A DNA stretch of 47,510 bases from Hyphomicrobiales bacterium (GCA_003241815.1 QBLV01000001.1:1-47510), one strand, 5' to 3'. Positions 30,450 to 39,428 are shown, counted from the first letter of the stretch. The notes: generated by a model from the letters alone, not told the origin. Numbers and translations: made by a program.

Positions 30450-31658
30450 TCAGCGCCGCGCCAGCAGCCGCAGCAGCGCCAGCATGGCGATGACCGCCAG
30501 GAGCTGGATCGCGGCAGAGACGATCAGCGCCCAGTTGCGCCCGAGATGCGCGATCAACGCCGCAAACAGCAGCGGAGCGATGGCGAAAGCGAGATTCTGT
30601 GGCACGGTCAGCCGGCCCATCAGGGTGCCGAAACCGCCGCGTCCGAACAGGGCGAGCGGCAGTGTCGCCCGTGCGACCGAGATCACCCCCATCGCCGCGC
30701 TGAAGCTGATGACGAAGACGGTCGCCGCCAGCGCGGTCCCCGGCGCCAGCACGAGCACCAGACAGGCGAGCGGCCCGAGCACGAGCCCGGCCAGCGCGGT
30801 CCGCTCGACCGGCAGTCGCGAGCCGAGCGTCGCGTCGACGAGCCGCGCGAGCAGCGTCGCCGGCCCGCTCAGCGCCGCGATGCCGACGGCCTCGACCGGG
30901 CTGATGCCCGCATCGCGCAACAGGTCGATCAGATGCAGCGGCAGCCCCCAGGACACGAGCCCGCTCGCCGAGAACACCGCAGCCACCAGCCAGAACGCCG
31001 CCCGGCGTCGGCCGAGCGAAACCCGCCCGCCATCGGCCTGGCCCTCGGGCAGAGGCGTCGGGCGCGGCCCCGACAGGGACGCAGAATGACGCGGAACCAT
31101 GGCATAGATCGGCAAGACGATGACGATCTGCATCGCGGCGAAGACCAGCCAGGTCGCACGCCAGCCATAGGCCTGCGACAGCACCGCCGTCAGCGGCCAG
31201 AACACCGTCGAGGACAGGCCCGTCGCAAGCATCATCAGGCCGATGACCCGCCGCGTCCGATCGCCCATCAATTGCGAGACGGTGACGCTGCCGACATTGG
31301 CCAGCGAGAAGGCGTGCCCGATGCCGATGACGACCCAGCTCGCGAGATAGCTGACGGGGCCCTGCGCCAGGGCCAGGAAGACGAGCCCGATGGCGCAGGC
31401 GATCGCGCCGACGCACATGGCGCCGCGCGTGCCCTCGGCATCGAGCCTTTTGCCGATCGCCGGCGCCAACGCCGCCCCCGTCAGCAGCAGGAGTGTGATG
31501 CCGCCGAACACCACGGTGACGTCGAGCCCAAGATCGCGCTGGATGTCGCGCGCCAGAACCGACAGCGCATAGAATGTCGAGCCCCAGCCGATGATGCGCG
31601 TGACCACGAGGCCGCAGATCAGCAGTCCATGGTCCGGAAGGCGCGGAAAGGCTGGCAA
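30450..31658 (-). CDS. MFS transporter inserted between fliI and fliJ
   Basis: A 402-residue major-facilitator permease with twelve predicted helices. The N-half includes VVFGGITLLLLTGAALAPAIGKRLDAEGTRG, the loop 2-3 region with the usual basic motif, and a central loop near residues 190-215 rich in Pro and Arg. The substrate cannot be told. The start appears to be a TTG at 31658, because a stop codon precedes it in frame and no ATG or good alternative lies before the first helix. It ends only 3 bases from the fliI stop on the opposite strand. Its position splits the usual fliI-fliJ pair, so it is likely a lineage-specific insertion. Confidence 0.85.
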   Translation of the reverse strand: MPAFPRLPDHGLLICGLVVTRIIGWGSTFYALSVLARDIQRDLGLDVTVVFGGITLLLLTGAALAPAIGKRLDAEGTRGAMCVGAIACAIGLVFLALAQGPVSYLASWVVIGIGHAFSLANVGSVTVSQLMGDRTRRVIGLMMLATGLSSTVFWPLTAVLSQAYGWRATWLVFAAMQIVIVLPIYAMVPRHSASLSGPRPTPLPEGQADGGRVSLGRRRAAFWLVAAVFSASGLVSWGLPLHLIDLLRDAGISPVEAVGIAALSGPATLLARLVDATLGSRLPVERTALAGLVLGPLACLVLVLAPGTALAATVFVISFSAAMGVISVARATLPLALFGRGGFGTLMGRLTVPQNLAFAIAPLLFAALIAHLGRNWALIVSAAIQLLAVIAMLALLRLLARR

Positions 31659-31906
31659 GGCTCAAGACATCCAAGGATGGGCGCATCGGGGCGCAGGCGG
31701 CCCTCGCGAACACGCTAGTAGACCGCGCCGTCGTCATGCGTCAGCAGCGCCGGCGCGGTTGCGCCATGCAGCAAATGCGGCGCTTTTCGGTAAGGAACGG
31801 TCAACCTCCTTGCCCCATTGTGCTTTTTGTCTCGCGGGATGGAGTTGCGGGCGCGCACTGAGGGGTCGGTGCACGCCCGATGCGTAATCAGGAGTTGAAA
31901 AACGAC

Positions 31907-32311
31907 ATGAAGTCGCGAGACACGCTGCTGCGTCTCAAGCGCTTCCAGGTGGACGAAAAGCGTCGCCGGGTAAGCCAGATCGAGATGATGATCGCGGATT
32001 TTCACCGCATGGCGACCGATCTGGACCGTGAGATCCAGAGCGAGGAATCCCGGGCCGGCATTTCGGACCCCGCCCATTTCGCCTATCCGACTTATGCCAA
32101 GGCCGCGCTCGGCCGCCGCGACAATCTCCGCCAGTCGGCCGACAACCTGAAGGGCCAGCTCGACGACGCCAAGTCCGAGCTGCAGGAGGCCTTCGAGGAC
32201 ATGAAGAAGGTCGAGATCCTCGACGACCGCGAGAAAGCCAGCGAACGCGCCGCCGAAGCCGCCCGCGACCAGGCGATGATGGACTCGATCGGCCTGCGCC
32301 CAAGGGCGTGA
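31907..32311 (+). CDS. fliJ: Flagellar export protein FliJ
   Basis: Coiled-coil stalk of the flagellar export ATPase and chaperone escort. The 134-residue product is almost wholly helical and charged, starting MKSRDTLLRLKRFQVDEKRRRV, which is the typical FliJ N-terminus, with an AALGRRDNLRQSADNLKGQL middle. I use the ATG at 31907 with AGGAG upstream; an in-frame ATG at 31880 is less consistent with the family. A good terminator follows. As the MFS gene runs the other way between fliI and fliJ, fliJ must have its own promoter in the 31660-31900 gap, in which I cannot identify boxes. Confidence 0.85.
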   Translation: MKSRDTLLRLKRFQVDEKRRRVSQIEMMIADFHRMATDLDREIQSEESRAGISDPAHFAYPTYAKAALGRRDNLRQSADNLKGQLDDAKSELQEAFEDMKKVEILDDREKASERAAEAARDQAMMDSIGLRPRA

Positions 32312-32340
32312 GTAGCTGTTCAAGTCGTGACGTTTTGAAG

Positions 32341-32369
32341 AGCCCGCCGGTTCGTCCGGCGGGCTTTTT
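32341..32369 (+). terminator. Rho-independent terminator after fliJ
   Basis: A 10-base perfect stem (AGCCCGCCGG at 32341-32350 and CCGGCGGGCT at 32356-32365) with a five-base loop and a T5 tract, 29 bases beyond the fliJ stop. Confidence 0.92.
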
Positions 32370-32442
32370 GGCGGGTGGAAGGGCCCTGCAGCCTACGAGA
32401 CGAATGACGGATTTGGGGAGCTGACCCCTTGTCCCATTTCCG

Positions 32443-33255
32443 CTAGTCCCAATCGGTAGTCCAAGCCGCACTCCATTGGCCGACCGCGGCGTCAGCCTCC
32501 ACCACGGGATCGTTAAGGGTCCAGCGGGGAATGGCACGCATCCGATCGAGCCCGGCGAAAACTCCGGCAAAACCGCCATCCGGTGAAATCTCGCGGAGCG
32601 CCGCGTCAAATTCTTGTCCGAAACCTTCAAAGCCCTCGGCGGCCACTTCGCTCAGATGGATCTGGTTCCACCTGGCGCTCAGAGAGGGTGCTTGGAACAG
32701 AACGGCCACCGTCTCCATGGTTCTGAATGTCCCGAGCTTTCCCAAGGCGACGAGTTTTGACGCTGCTGGTCCGATGTAACGCCGCATGATCTCTCGATAA
32801 TCGCGGAGATAGGCTGGATCGACGTCGAGGTACTCGAGCGATGGTTTGCGATCCGGGCGGCCAGAGGATCCCGTCCAACCCTGTGGAAAGACAAAGGACG
32901 CGGGCGTCGTGACAAGGATTTCAGCCCGCAGCAAATCCACGCCCGATGGTTGCGGGGACCTGACAAGTTGATCGAGGACTTCGGCCGGAACAATGTCTCG
33001 AAAATAGATGAACTCGGCATGGCTCCAAATTGGCGCATCGGATTGGCTTTTGAAGATCGAGTGATGGCGATACAGGGCGCGGCCAAGGCACGTTTCTCCG
33101 AAGTGTCGCCATTCGCTTGCGGCCTGTTCCAGCACCTCTCTAGCTTCTGCCGACTTTGTATCCAAAGTCAGCGCCAGCACCACGAGGCGCTCGTCCTGCT
33201 CGATGGAGACGATTTGCGATTGATTATCGGCGCCCATTGCCCGCTTCGGCGTCAT
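32443..33255 (-). CDS. Unknown protein, less GC-rich than its neighbours
   Basis: A 270-residue soluble protein without signal or membrane helix. I do not recognise a named family. Two similar-sized halves each read like an alpha/beta domain with a Trp-rich segment: RLVVLALTLDTKSAEAREVL...HAEFIYFRDI in the first, and SLEYLDVDPAYLRDYREIMRRYIG...ARWNQIHLSEV in the second. This is reminiscent of tandem ferredoxin-like (dimeric alpha-beta barrel) domains, but only as a weak impression. The ATG at 33255 has AGGGAAG upstream; the frame also extends to 33306. Codon use is visibly more A/T-tolerant than in surrounding genes, which suggests recent transfer. It stands alone between the fliJ terminator and an acetyltransferase gene. 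Confidence 0.6.
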   Translation of the reverse strand: MTPKRAMGADNQSQIVSIEQDERLVVLALTLDTKSAEAREVLEQAASEWRHFGETCLGRALYRHHSIFKSQSDAPIWSHAEFIYFRDIVPAEVLDQLVRSPQPSGVDLLRAEILVTTPASFVFPQGWTGSSGRPDRKPSLEYLDVDPAYLRDYREIMRRYIGPAASKLVALGKLGTFRTMETVAVLFQAPSLSARWNQIHLSEVAAEGFEGFGQEFDAALREISPDGGFAGVFAGLDRMRAIPRWTLNDPVVEADAAVGQWSAAWTTDWD

Positions 33256-33343
33256 TATGCGCTTCCCTATTGCTTTGCGGGTCACTGAAAAGGCGCGCCC
33301 GTGCACCCAGCCATCCGTAGCACCCGCCAGCGCCCGCTCGTCC

Positions 33344-33958
33344 TTATCCGATCACCGGATGATGCGGCGCACAGTCCCTCCGCATGTGGCTCGTCAGCCT
33401 TGGATCGTCATCAACCTCGATGCCACGCTTGAACACCACGAAGCCGGAACGCTGGTAAAACTCAGGCGCGCTTTGGTGGTCTAGCGTGCAGGTGTGGACC
33501 CAGAAGCGCGCGATCGGCTTCGCCCAGGCCAGCGCCAGCGCCCGGTTCATCAGCCAGCGCCCCGCGCCCTTGCCGACAACGCTCTCGTCCAGACCGAAGA
33601 AGGCGAGTTCGGCCTCGTCGGCAACCCTGAAATCCAGTTCGAGCAGGCCGACATCCGCATCATCCCGGCGGACCAGGAAAGTCTCTACGCCGGGATCGGC
33701 CAGGATCGCCGCGACCTCAGCCCGCGGCTTCACCAGCCGGCTGAACCACATCCAGCGCTCGCCGATCCGGCGATAGATCGCGAGATAGCGGTCGAGTTGC
33801 GCCGCGCCGATGCGCTCCAGCGCGAACCCCTCCAGCCCCGGCGGATCGGGCCGCAGCAGAGGCCTCGCGACCATCTCCAGTGAGGTGACGATCGCCGCGA
33901 TCTTGCCGGGCGGCAGATCGGTGGTGCCGGTCAGGCTGATGCTCAGGGTCGAGGTCAT
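33344..33958 (-). CDS. GNAT-family N-acetyltransferase
   Basis: A 204-residue acetyltransferase with one GNAT domain at about residues 45-190. The acetyl-CoA-binding loop is ESVVGKGAGRWLMNRALALAWA, with the preceding strand LLELDFRVADEAELAFFGL and the following VHTCTLDHQSAPEFYQRSGFVVFKRG, which is typical of the family. The first 40 residues are a separate short lead-in of unclear role. The substrate is unknown. It diverges from the His/Cys-rich protein gene. Confidence 0.83.
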   Translation of the reverse strand: MTSTLSISLTGTTDLPPGKIAAIVTSLEMVARPLLRPDPPGLEGFALERIGAAQLDRYLAIYRRIGERWMWFSRLVKPRAEVAAILADPGVETFLVRRDDADVGLLELDFRVADEAELAFFGLDESVVGKGAGRWLMNRALALAWAKPIARFWVHTCTLDHQSAPEFYQRSGFVVFKRGIEVDDDPRLTSHMRRDCAPHHPVIG

Positions 33959-34070
33959 GGCGTCATATTCCGGAATCGGGTTGCCGCGATCATGACATGA
34001 TCGCGGTGGAAAAGATCAGGCCATGCCAAGGTGCCGCCCTTCTCCAACCTCTTCGTCGGCGCCAACCGGC

Positions 34071-34457
34071 ATGGGGTTGCTGCGCCTCGGTACGGCGCTG
34101 GTGGTGATGCTGCTCGCGGTCCTGCCCCATGCGACGCTGGCCGCCTCCACCTTTCACATGACCCCCGGCACGTCGCCGGCTCACGCCCATGGCGCCATGC
34201 CAGACCAACACGCCGCGCATGGAGCGCCGGCCGCTACGCCCTGCCATGACGAGGGGAGCGATGACGGCAGCGCCAGCCCCGCTATGCCTTCCTGCTGCAT
34301 CCTGGGTTGCGGATTGCTCGGCTCCGGCCCCTTCCCGGAAACCGTGGTGATGGCTGCGCGCTGGCAGCGGCTCGCCCCGAGCACGGCCCTGACGGTCACC
34401 GACGAGATGCCGGAGCCGGCCGAGAGACCGCCGCGCCGCGCCGGGCTTCGACCCTAG
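34071..34457 (+). CDS. Exported His/Cys-rich small protein, possible metal-response role
   Basis: A 128-residue product starting at MGLLRLGTALVVMLLAVLPHATLA, a good signal peptide. An ATG at 34023 is in frame but would place 16 polar residues before it; neither has a clear ribosome-binding site. The mature part is rich in His and Met (HMTPG, HAHGAMPDQHAAHG) and has a PCHDEG segment and a SCCILGCGLLG segment. This composition resembles small copper-associated exported proteins of proteobacteria. It precedes the DUF305 gene by 90 bases on the same strand, supporting a shared metal-related job, but no direct evidence is present. Confidence 0.6.
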   Translation: MGLLRLGTALVVMLLAVLPHATLAASTFHMTPGTSPAHAHGAMPDQHAAHGAPAATPCHDEGSDDGSASPAMPSCCILGCGLLGSGPFPETVVMAARWQRLAPSTALTVTDEMPEPAERPPRRAGLRP

Positions 34458-34547
34458 CCTTCAGACCATCGACCCCAACCCCGAGCGGCAACGCCCGGCG
34501 CCTGCGTCGCGCGGCTCACCGCTCTTTAGTATCAAGGACCCAAACCC

Positions 34548-34940
34548 ATGAACCTCATCGTTTCCACCGCGATGGCCTCAGCCCTCTTCGCCGCGCTTAC
34601 CTTCAGTGGCAGCGCCCTCGCCCAGCAGCACCAGGGCCACGGCTCCCATTCCCGCCATGGCGCGCCCGCCGCCAAAACCGCCGACAGCGCCGCGACAACG
34701 GCCTACAAGGCCGCCAACACGAAGATGCACAAGGACATGGACATCGCCTTTACCGGCGATGCCGATGCCGATTTCGTGCGCGGCATGATCCCGCATCACC
34801 AGGGCGCGATCGACATGGCCAGGGTCATGCTCGCCCATGGCAAGGACCCAGCCTTGAAGAAGCTCGCCACCGGCATCATTGCCGATCAAGAGAAGGAAAT
34901 CGCGATGATGCGTGACTGGCTGAAGGCCAACGGAAAATAG
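34548..34940 (+). CDS. DUF305 exported protein
   Basis: A 130-residue periplasmic protein of the DUF305 family (ferritin-like helices), whose cyanobacterial member CopM binds copper. A signal peptide ends near ALAQQ (residue 26), followed by a His-rich linker (HQGHGSHSRHG) and the family core: FVRGMIPHHQGAIDMARVML and EIAMMRDWL. The Met and His residues of the core would be the metal ligands. AAGGA lies nine bases before the ATG. It follows the His/Cys-rich gene and is followed by a hairpin. Confidence 0.88.
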   Translation: MNLIVSTAMASALFAALTFSGSALAQQHQGHGSHSRHGAPAAKTADSAATTAYKAANTKMHKDMDIAFTGDADADFVRGMIPHHQGAIDMARVMLAHGKDPALKKLATGIIADQEKEIAMMRDWLKANGK

Positions 34941-34953
34941 CAGCCTTCAATCC

Positions 34954-34979
34954 GGCAGGCGGCGGCAACGCCGCTTGCC
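34954..34979. terminator. Hairpin after DUF305 gene, GNRA loop
   Basis: An 11-base stem with one G-T pair (34954-34964 with 34969-34979) capped by a GCAA loop, 13 bases after the DUF305 stop. No T tract follows, so it may be a weak terminator or an mRNA 3'-end stabiliser. Confidence 0.5.
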
Positions 34980-35074
34980 CTTCGCTTGCCCCGCTGGCAC
35001 ACAAGCGCAAAGCCTCGGCCCTCCATCCGGTACCTCGCGTCCTGTCCCAAGCCTCCTCGCAGCCCGCGGGTCTC

Positions 35075-36112
35075 ATGAAACGCTATCTCGACTATCTCTG
35101 GCCGATCATCGGGCTCGTCGCAGTGGTGTGGTCGGTTGACCTGCTCTGGCACAAGCTCAAAGCCGAAGCGGGCACGGACGCCGCCATCGAGGCCCTGCTC
35201 GAACAGGGCGGCTTCTGGGACAATCTTCGGATCGTTGCCAGCCGCATCGGCGAGAAGATCGCCGTTATTCCCGGCGACGCCTTTTTCCATGCCGCGCTCG
35301 CGACCCTCGTCGCCTATGCGGCGCTCGCCTGGTACGACCGCATCGCGCTGATCCATATCGGCAAGGAGAAGGGCATCTCCTGGCTCTATATCTCGGTCTG
35401 CTCCTTCGTGACCTATGCGCTGTCGCACAATATCGGCGCCTCGGTCTTCTCGGGCGGCATGGTGCGCTATCGCGCCTATACGGCCAAGGGGCTGACGGCA
35501 GCCGAGGTCGCCGTGCTGGTGGCGCTCTGCTCCTTTACCTTCGCCTTCGGCACCATCCTGCTGATGGGGCTGGTGCTGCTCTACGAGCCCGAGATCCTGC
35601 GCCCGCTCGGGCGCCTGTCGAGCCATTTCACGATCGGCGACGGCGCGGCGCGGCTGATCGGGGTCGGCATGCTCGCCTTCGTGGCGCTCTACACCATCGG
35701 CTCCTGGCTGAAGTTCAAACCGTTCAAGATCGGCAAGTTCGAGGTCATCTATCCGCGTCTGCCGATCGTGGCGAGGCAGTATCTCGCTGCCCCCATCGAA
35801 CTCGCGGGCGCCGCCGGCATCATCTATTTCGCGCTCCCCGAGCAGGGCAATCCCGGCTTCATGATCGTGCTCGGCGCGTTTCTTTTGTCCTTCTCGGCCG
35901 GGCTGCTCAGCCAGGTGCCGGGCGGCGTCGGCGTCATGGAAGCCGTCTTCCTGGCCGTGATGCCGGGCATGCCGGCGCCGGCCGTCTTTGCCGCACTGCT
36001 GGTCTGGCGGATGTTCTACCTGATCCTGCCGCTGGTGATCTCGCTGCCGGTGGTGCTGGCCTTCGAGCGCGCCCAGCTCAAGCGCAACACCCGCATCGCG
36101 CCGCCGCCCTGA
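35075..36112 (+). CDS. UPF0104/LPG-synthase-type flippase-like membrane protein
   Basis: A 345-residue integral membrane protein of the lysylphosphatidylglycerol-synthase transmembrane family (PF03706 type, YbhN/AglD relatives). About eight helices are visible. Family blocks are SVCSFVTYALSHNIGASVFSGGMVRYRAY, LTAAEVAVLVALCSFTFAFG and the C-terminal LSFSAGLLSQVPGGVGVMEAVFLA, where the PGGxGxxE motif is diagnostic. The cytosolic catalytic domain of true LPG synthases is absent, so it is a membrane-only member whose substrate is likely a lipid but unknown. It converges with the EamA transporter, 9 bases apart. Confidence 0.83.
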   Translation: MKRYLDYLWPIIGLVAVVWSVDLLWHKLKAEAGTDAAIEALLEQGGFWDNLRIVASRIGEKIAVIPGDAFFHAALATLVAYAALAWYDRIALIHIGKEKGISWLYISVCSFVTYALSHNIGASVFSGGMVRYRAYTAKGLTAAEVAVLVALCSFTFAFGTILLMGLVLLYEPEILRPLGRLSSHFTIGDGAARLIGVGMLAFVALYTIGSWLKFKPFKIGKFEVIYPRLPIVARQYLAAPIELAGAAGIIYFALPEQGNPGFMIVLGAFLLSFSAGLLSQVPGGVGVMEAVFLAVMPGMPAPAVFAALLVWRMFYLILPLVISLPVVLAFERAQLKRNTRIAPPP

Positions 36113-36121
36113 GCCGCCGCC

Positions 36122-37009
36122 TCAGCGCCGCAGCGCGATCGCGGCAGCGCCGAACATCATCAGGGCGCCAAACCCTTCCGCCCAGCCGAACGGCTCGGCC
36201 AGAACGGCGACGCCGACGCCGACCGCGATCACCGGGCTGACGAAGGCATAAAGCCCGGCCCGGAAAGCACCCCAATCGCGCAGCAGCCGCAGATAGATCG
36301 TGAATCCGATCAGCGAGCCCGCCACGATGATGAAGACGAGCGCCGGTGCCGTCGGCCATGCCGCCAGTGCTGCCACATGGGCAAACGTCACAGGCTCGAT
36401 CAGAAGCGACAGCGCGACCAAGCCGACCGCTCCGATGGTCGACTGCCACCCCGCGAGCGTCAGCGTCGGGATGGTCGGCGCGATCGCACGGGTGAAAACC
36501 GCACCGGTGCAATAGGCCAGCGTGCCCAATGCCACTGAGGCCAGCCCCCAGAGTTCCAGTGGATCCCGCTGCCCGGCGTCCAGCCCGCCCGCAGCGCGCG
36601 TCCAGAACAGAAAACACAAGCCAAGCAGTCCGAGCCCGACCGCGGCGACTTGGCGGCCGGTGATGCGCGTGCCCTCGATCAGACGGCTCGCCAATAACGA
36701 CCAGATCGGGATCGAGGACAAATTGACGATCGCCGCAAGCCCCGTAGGCGCATGGGCCGTGCCCCAGAACACCAGGCTGTAGCAGGTGGTGTTCACCAGC
36801 AGCGCCGTGCCGACCAGTCGCCAGCGTGCCTGTGTTGGCACGAGCAAGGCGTCGCGGCCCGCCCAGGCCAGCAGCAGCGGTCCGGCGATGACGAAACGGG
36901 CGGCGGCGAAAAGGATCGGCGGCACATGCTCGGCCGCGATCTTCACCGGCAGGAAGGTCAGCCCCCAGACCAGGCACATCGCGGCGAAGAAGAGGGCGTT
37001 GCGGGACAT
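36122..37009 (-). CDS. EamA/DMT-family transporter
   Basis: A 295-residue drug/metabolite transporter with ten helices in two EamA repeats. The N-terminus FFAAMCLVWGLTFLPVKIAAEHVPP is typical, the second repeat begins near residue 155 (LASVALGTLAYCTGAVF), and the C-terminus ends with YAFVSPVIAVGVGVAVLAEPFG. Such proteins export amino acids or other small metabolites; the substrate cannot be assigned. It precedes flhA on the same strand of the map but is a separate gene, as flhA lies upstream of it in the same direction with 84 bases between. Confidence 0.87.
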   Translation of the reverse strand: MSRNALFFAAMCLVWGLTFLPVKIAAEHVPPILFAAARFVIAGPLLLAWAGRDALLVPTQARWRLVGTALLVNTTCYSLVFWGTAHAPTGLAAIVNLSSIPIWSLLASRLIEGTRITGRQVAAVGLGLLGLCFLFWTRAAGGLDAGQRDPLELWGLASVALGTLAYCTGAVFTRAIAPTIPTLTLAGWQSTIGAVGLVALSLLIEPVTFAHVAALAAWPTAPALVFIIVAGSLIGFTIYLRLLRDWGAFRAGLYAFVSPVIAVGVGVAVLAEPFGWAEGFGALMMFGAAAIALRR

Positions 37010-37093
37010 CGAGCCGGCTTAGCGGCGCCCTACCCCGCTGACCATTGCACCCCGCTCATTGCCCACCCGTGGAAAGAGGCGACTGAACGCCGC

Positions 37094-39211
37094 TCACACC
37101 GTCCCGACCGTCTTCAGCCGCACGCGCGGATGGATCTCGGATTGTGACAAAACCGGCGTCTCGCGCCGGAAGCGCTCGATGATCTGGCGGACGAAGGGCC
37201 TTGCCATGCCCGAGGTGACCAGCGACGGCATCTCGCCGATGCGGGCCGCGTCCTCGAACTTCTCGCGGACCTGGTGCACGAACTCCTGCAGGCGCGAGGG
37301 CTGCATGGCAAGATGGCGCTCCTCTCCCTGGCCGATGATCGACTCGGCGAAGACGCTCTCCCAGGCCGGCGACAGCGTGATGATCGGCAGGTTGCCCTGG
37401 GCATTGGAGAACTGGGCGCAGATCTGGCGGGCGAGCCGCATGCGCACATGCTCGGCGATGTCGCGGGGGTTCTTGATGCCGCCCGCGACCTCCGCGATGC
37501 CCTCGATGATGGTGGCGAGGTCGCGGATCGAGATGCGCTCGGAGAGCAGGAGTTGCAGCACGCGCTGGATGCCCGTGGTCGAGATCTGGCTCGGCACGAT
37601 CTCCTTGACCAGATCGGCGTGGTCCTTGGACAACTCGCGCAGCAGCTTCTGAACCTCGCCATGCGAGAGCAGCTCTGGCATATGCGACTTGAGCACCTCG
37701 GTCAGATGTGTCGAGATCACGGTCGCGGCATCGACCACGGTGAAGCCGCGCAACTGCGCCTCGTCCTGCAACGCGGCGTCGATCCAGGTGGCGGGCAGGC
37801 CGAAGGTCGGCTCCAGCACATTGTGGCCAGGCAGGTTGACGCTGCCTCCCATCGGATCCATCGCCATGTACTGGCCGGCATAGACGATGCCGTGACCCGC
37901 ATCGATCTCCTTGATCTTGATATAGTAGTGGTTCGCCTCGAGCTGGACGTTGTCGACGATGCGCACCGCCGGCATGACGAAGCCGAGTTCGGCCGCGAGC
38001 TGGCGCCGCAGCGCCCGGACCTGGTCGGTGAGCCGATCCTGCCCGCCGGCCGAATTGACAAGCGGCAATAGGCCGTAGCCGATCTCGATCTTGAGTTCGT
38101 CCAGCTTGAGCAGATCGTTGAGCGTCTCTTCCTTGGGCGAGCCGTCGGCCGCCAGCGGCGAGGACGCGAGCGCGGCATCGGCGACCTCGACCTCCTTGGC
38201 CTTGGCGATCTGGCCGAAATGCCGGGCCAGCCACGCCGCGCCACCCGCCAGCGCCAGGAACGGGACCATCGGAATGCCAGGCAGGATGGCAAGAAGCGCC
38301 ATCACCGCAGCCGACATGCCCAGTGCCTTGGGATAACCCGAGAGCTGCTTGCCCAGCGCCTTGTCGGCCGCGCCGCGCACGCCCGATTTCGAGACGAGCA
38401 GGCCCGCTGCGGTCGAGACGATCAGCGCCGGAACCTGGCTGACGAGGCCGTCGCCGACCGTGAGCTGCGTGTAGCTTCGCGCCGCGTCGCCGAAGCTCAT
38501 GCCCTGCTGGGCGACGCCGATGATGATGCCGCCGAGCACGTTGATGAAGGTGATCAGAAGGCCGGCAATGGCGTCGCCGCGCACGAATTTCGAGGCGCCA
38601 TCCATCGAGCCGAAGAAGTTCGCCTCGTCCTCGAGTGCCTTGCGCCTAACCTTGGCGACGTCCTGATCGATCAGGCCGGCGCCGAGATCGGCGTCGATCG
38701 CCATCTGCTTGCCGGGCATCGCGTCCAGCGCAAAGCGGGCCGCGACTTCGGCGATACGGCCCGAGCCCTTGGTGATGACGACGAAATTGACGATGATCAG
38801 GATGGTGAAAACGATCACCCCGATCACGAAATTGCCGCCCATGACGAAATGGCCGAAGGCCTCGATGACATGGCCGGCAGCGGCACTCCCCTCATGACCA
38901 TGAGCCAGGATCAGGCGCGTCGAGGCGAGATTGAGCGCCAGCCGCAGCATCGTGACGATCAGCAGCACGGTCGGAAAGGCCGAGAATTCGAGCGGTTCCT
39001 CGATGAACAGCGCCGTCATCAGCACGAGCACCGACAGGATGATCGAAAGGGCCAGCAGCAGATCGAGGATGATCGCCGGTAGCGGAAAGATGAGCACCAC
39101 GAGGATGCCCATGACGCCGATGGCGAGGAACAGATCGGGGCGGTTGAGGAGTTTCCCCAGCCCGCTGCGGCTCATGTCGAAGCCGCCGCCTCCTGCTGTC
39201 ACATCGGTCAT
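37094..39211 (-). CDS. flhA: Flagellar biosynthesis protein FlhA
   Basis: Export-gate protein of the flagellar type III secretion system. The 705-residue product has eight N-terminal helices (about 25-325), the strongly conserved FHIPEP-region equivalent with AEVAARFALDAMPGKQMAIDADL and AKVRRKALEDEANFFGSMDGASKFVRGDAIAG, and a cytoplasmic domain with LRELSKDHADLVKEIVPSQIS and TIIEGIAEV. I use the ATG at 39211, with AGGGAG about a dozen bases upstream; an in-frame start at 39256 is upstream but unneeded. A CtrA-type site lies in its leader. In Caulobacter flhA directly follows flbD; here a plus-strand cassette of three genes separates them. Confidence 0.95.
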   Translation of the reverse strand: MTDVTAGGGGFDMSRSGLGKLLNRPDLFLAIGVMGILVVLIFPLPAIILDLLLALSIILSVLVLMTALFIEEPLEFSAFPTVLLIVTMLRLALNLASTRLILAHGHEGSAAAGHVIEAFGHFVMGGNFVIGVIVFTILIIVNFVVITKGSGRIAEVAARFALDAMPGKQMAIDADLGAGLIDQDVAKVRRKALEDEANFFGSMDGASKFVRGDAIAGLLITFINVLGGIIIGVAQQGMSFGDAARSYTQLTVGDGLVSQVPALIVSTAAGLLVSKSGVRGAADKALGKQLSGYPKALGMSAAVMALLAILPGIPMVPFLALAGGAAWLARHFGQIAKAKEVEVADAALASSPLAADGSPKEETLNDLLKLDELKIEIGYGLLPLVNSAGGQDRLTDQVRALRRQLAAELGFVMPAVRIVDNVQLEANHYYIKIKEIDAGHGIVYAGQYMAMDPMGGSVNLPGHNVLEPTFGLPATWIDAALQDEAQLRGFTVVDAATVISTHLTEVLKSHMPELLSHGEVQKLLRELSKDHADLVKEIVPSQISTTGIQRVLQLLLSERISIRDLATIIEGIAEVAGGIKNPRDIAEHVRMRLARQICAQFSNAQGNLPIITLSPAWESVFAESIIGQGEERHLAMQPSRLQEFVHQVREKFEDAARIGEMPSLVTSGMARPFVRQIIERFRRETPVLSQSEIHPRVRLKTVGTV

Positions 39212-39273
39212 CGACCAGCCCGCTCCCTGCGCGAAGAACACTGCGCGACCCGGCAATTCTTGCCGGGTTCATG

Positions 39274-39289
39274 GTGAACGAGTGGTTAA
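39274..39289 (-). promoter_or_regulatory. Candidate CtrA site upstream of flhA
   Basis: On the minus strand it reads TTAA-CCACTCG-TTCAC, one base from the CtrA consensus TTAA-N7-TTAAC, about 63 bases before the flhA start codon. Position and match suit CtrA control of this flagellar gene. Confidence 0.62.
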
Positions 39290-39310
39290 TCAGAGCAAAA
39301 AATGCCTTTC

Positions 39311-39335
39311 GGAACCTTTCCCTGAACAGGCTGTT
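39311..39335 (+). promoter_or_regulatory. Candidate EcfG promoter before the Arg-rich small protein
   Basis: GGAAC at 39311-39315 and GTT at 39333-39335 are 17 bases apart, a partial match to GGAAC-N16/17-CGTT (the base before GTT is T). It would give a leader of about 85 bases before the GTG at 39429. A perfect inverted repeat GGTTTT-T-AAAACC lies at 39396-39408 in that leader. Confidence 0.3.
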
Positions 39336-39428
39336 ATCATATGGCCGCGTTGTGGCCGCATTCGGTCGCGCAAATCGCAGCGGTGCGACGATAATGGTTT
39401 TTAAAACCGCAGTTATTTGGAGGAAGAC

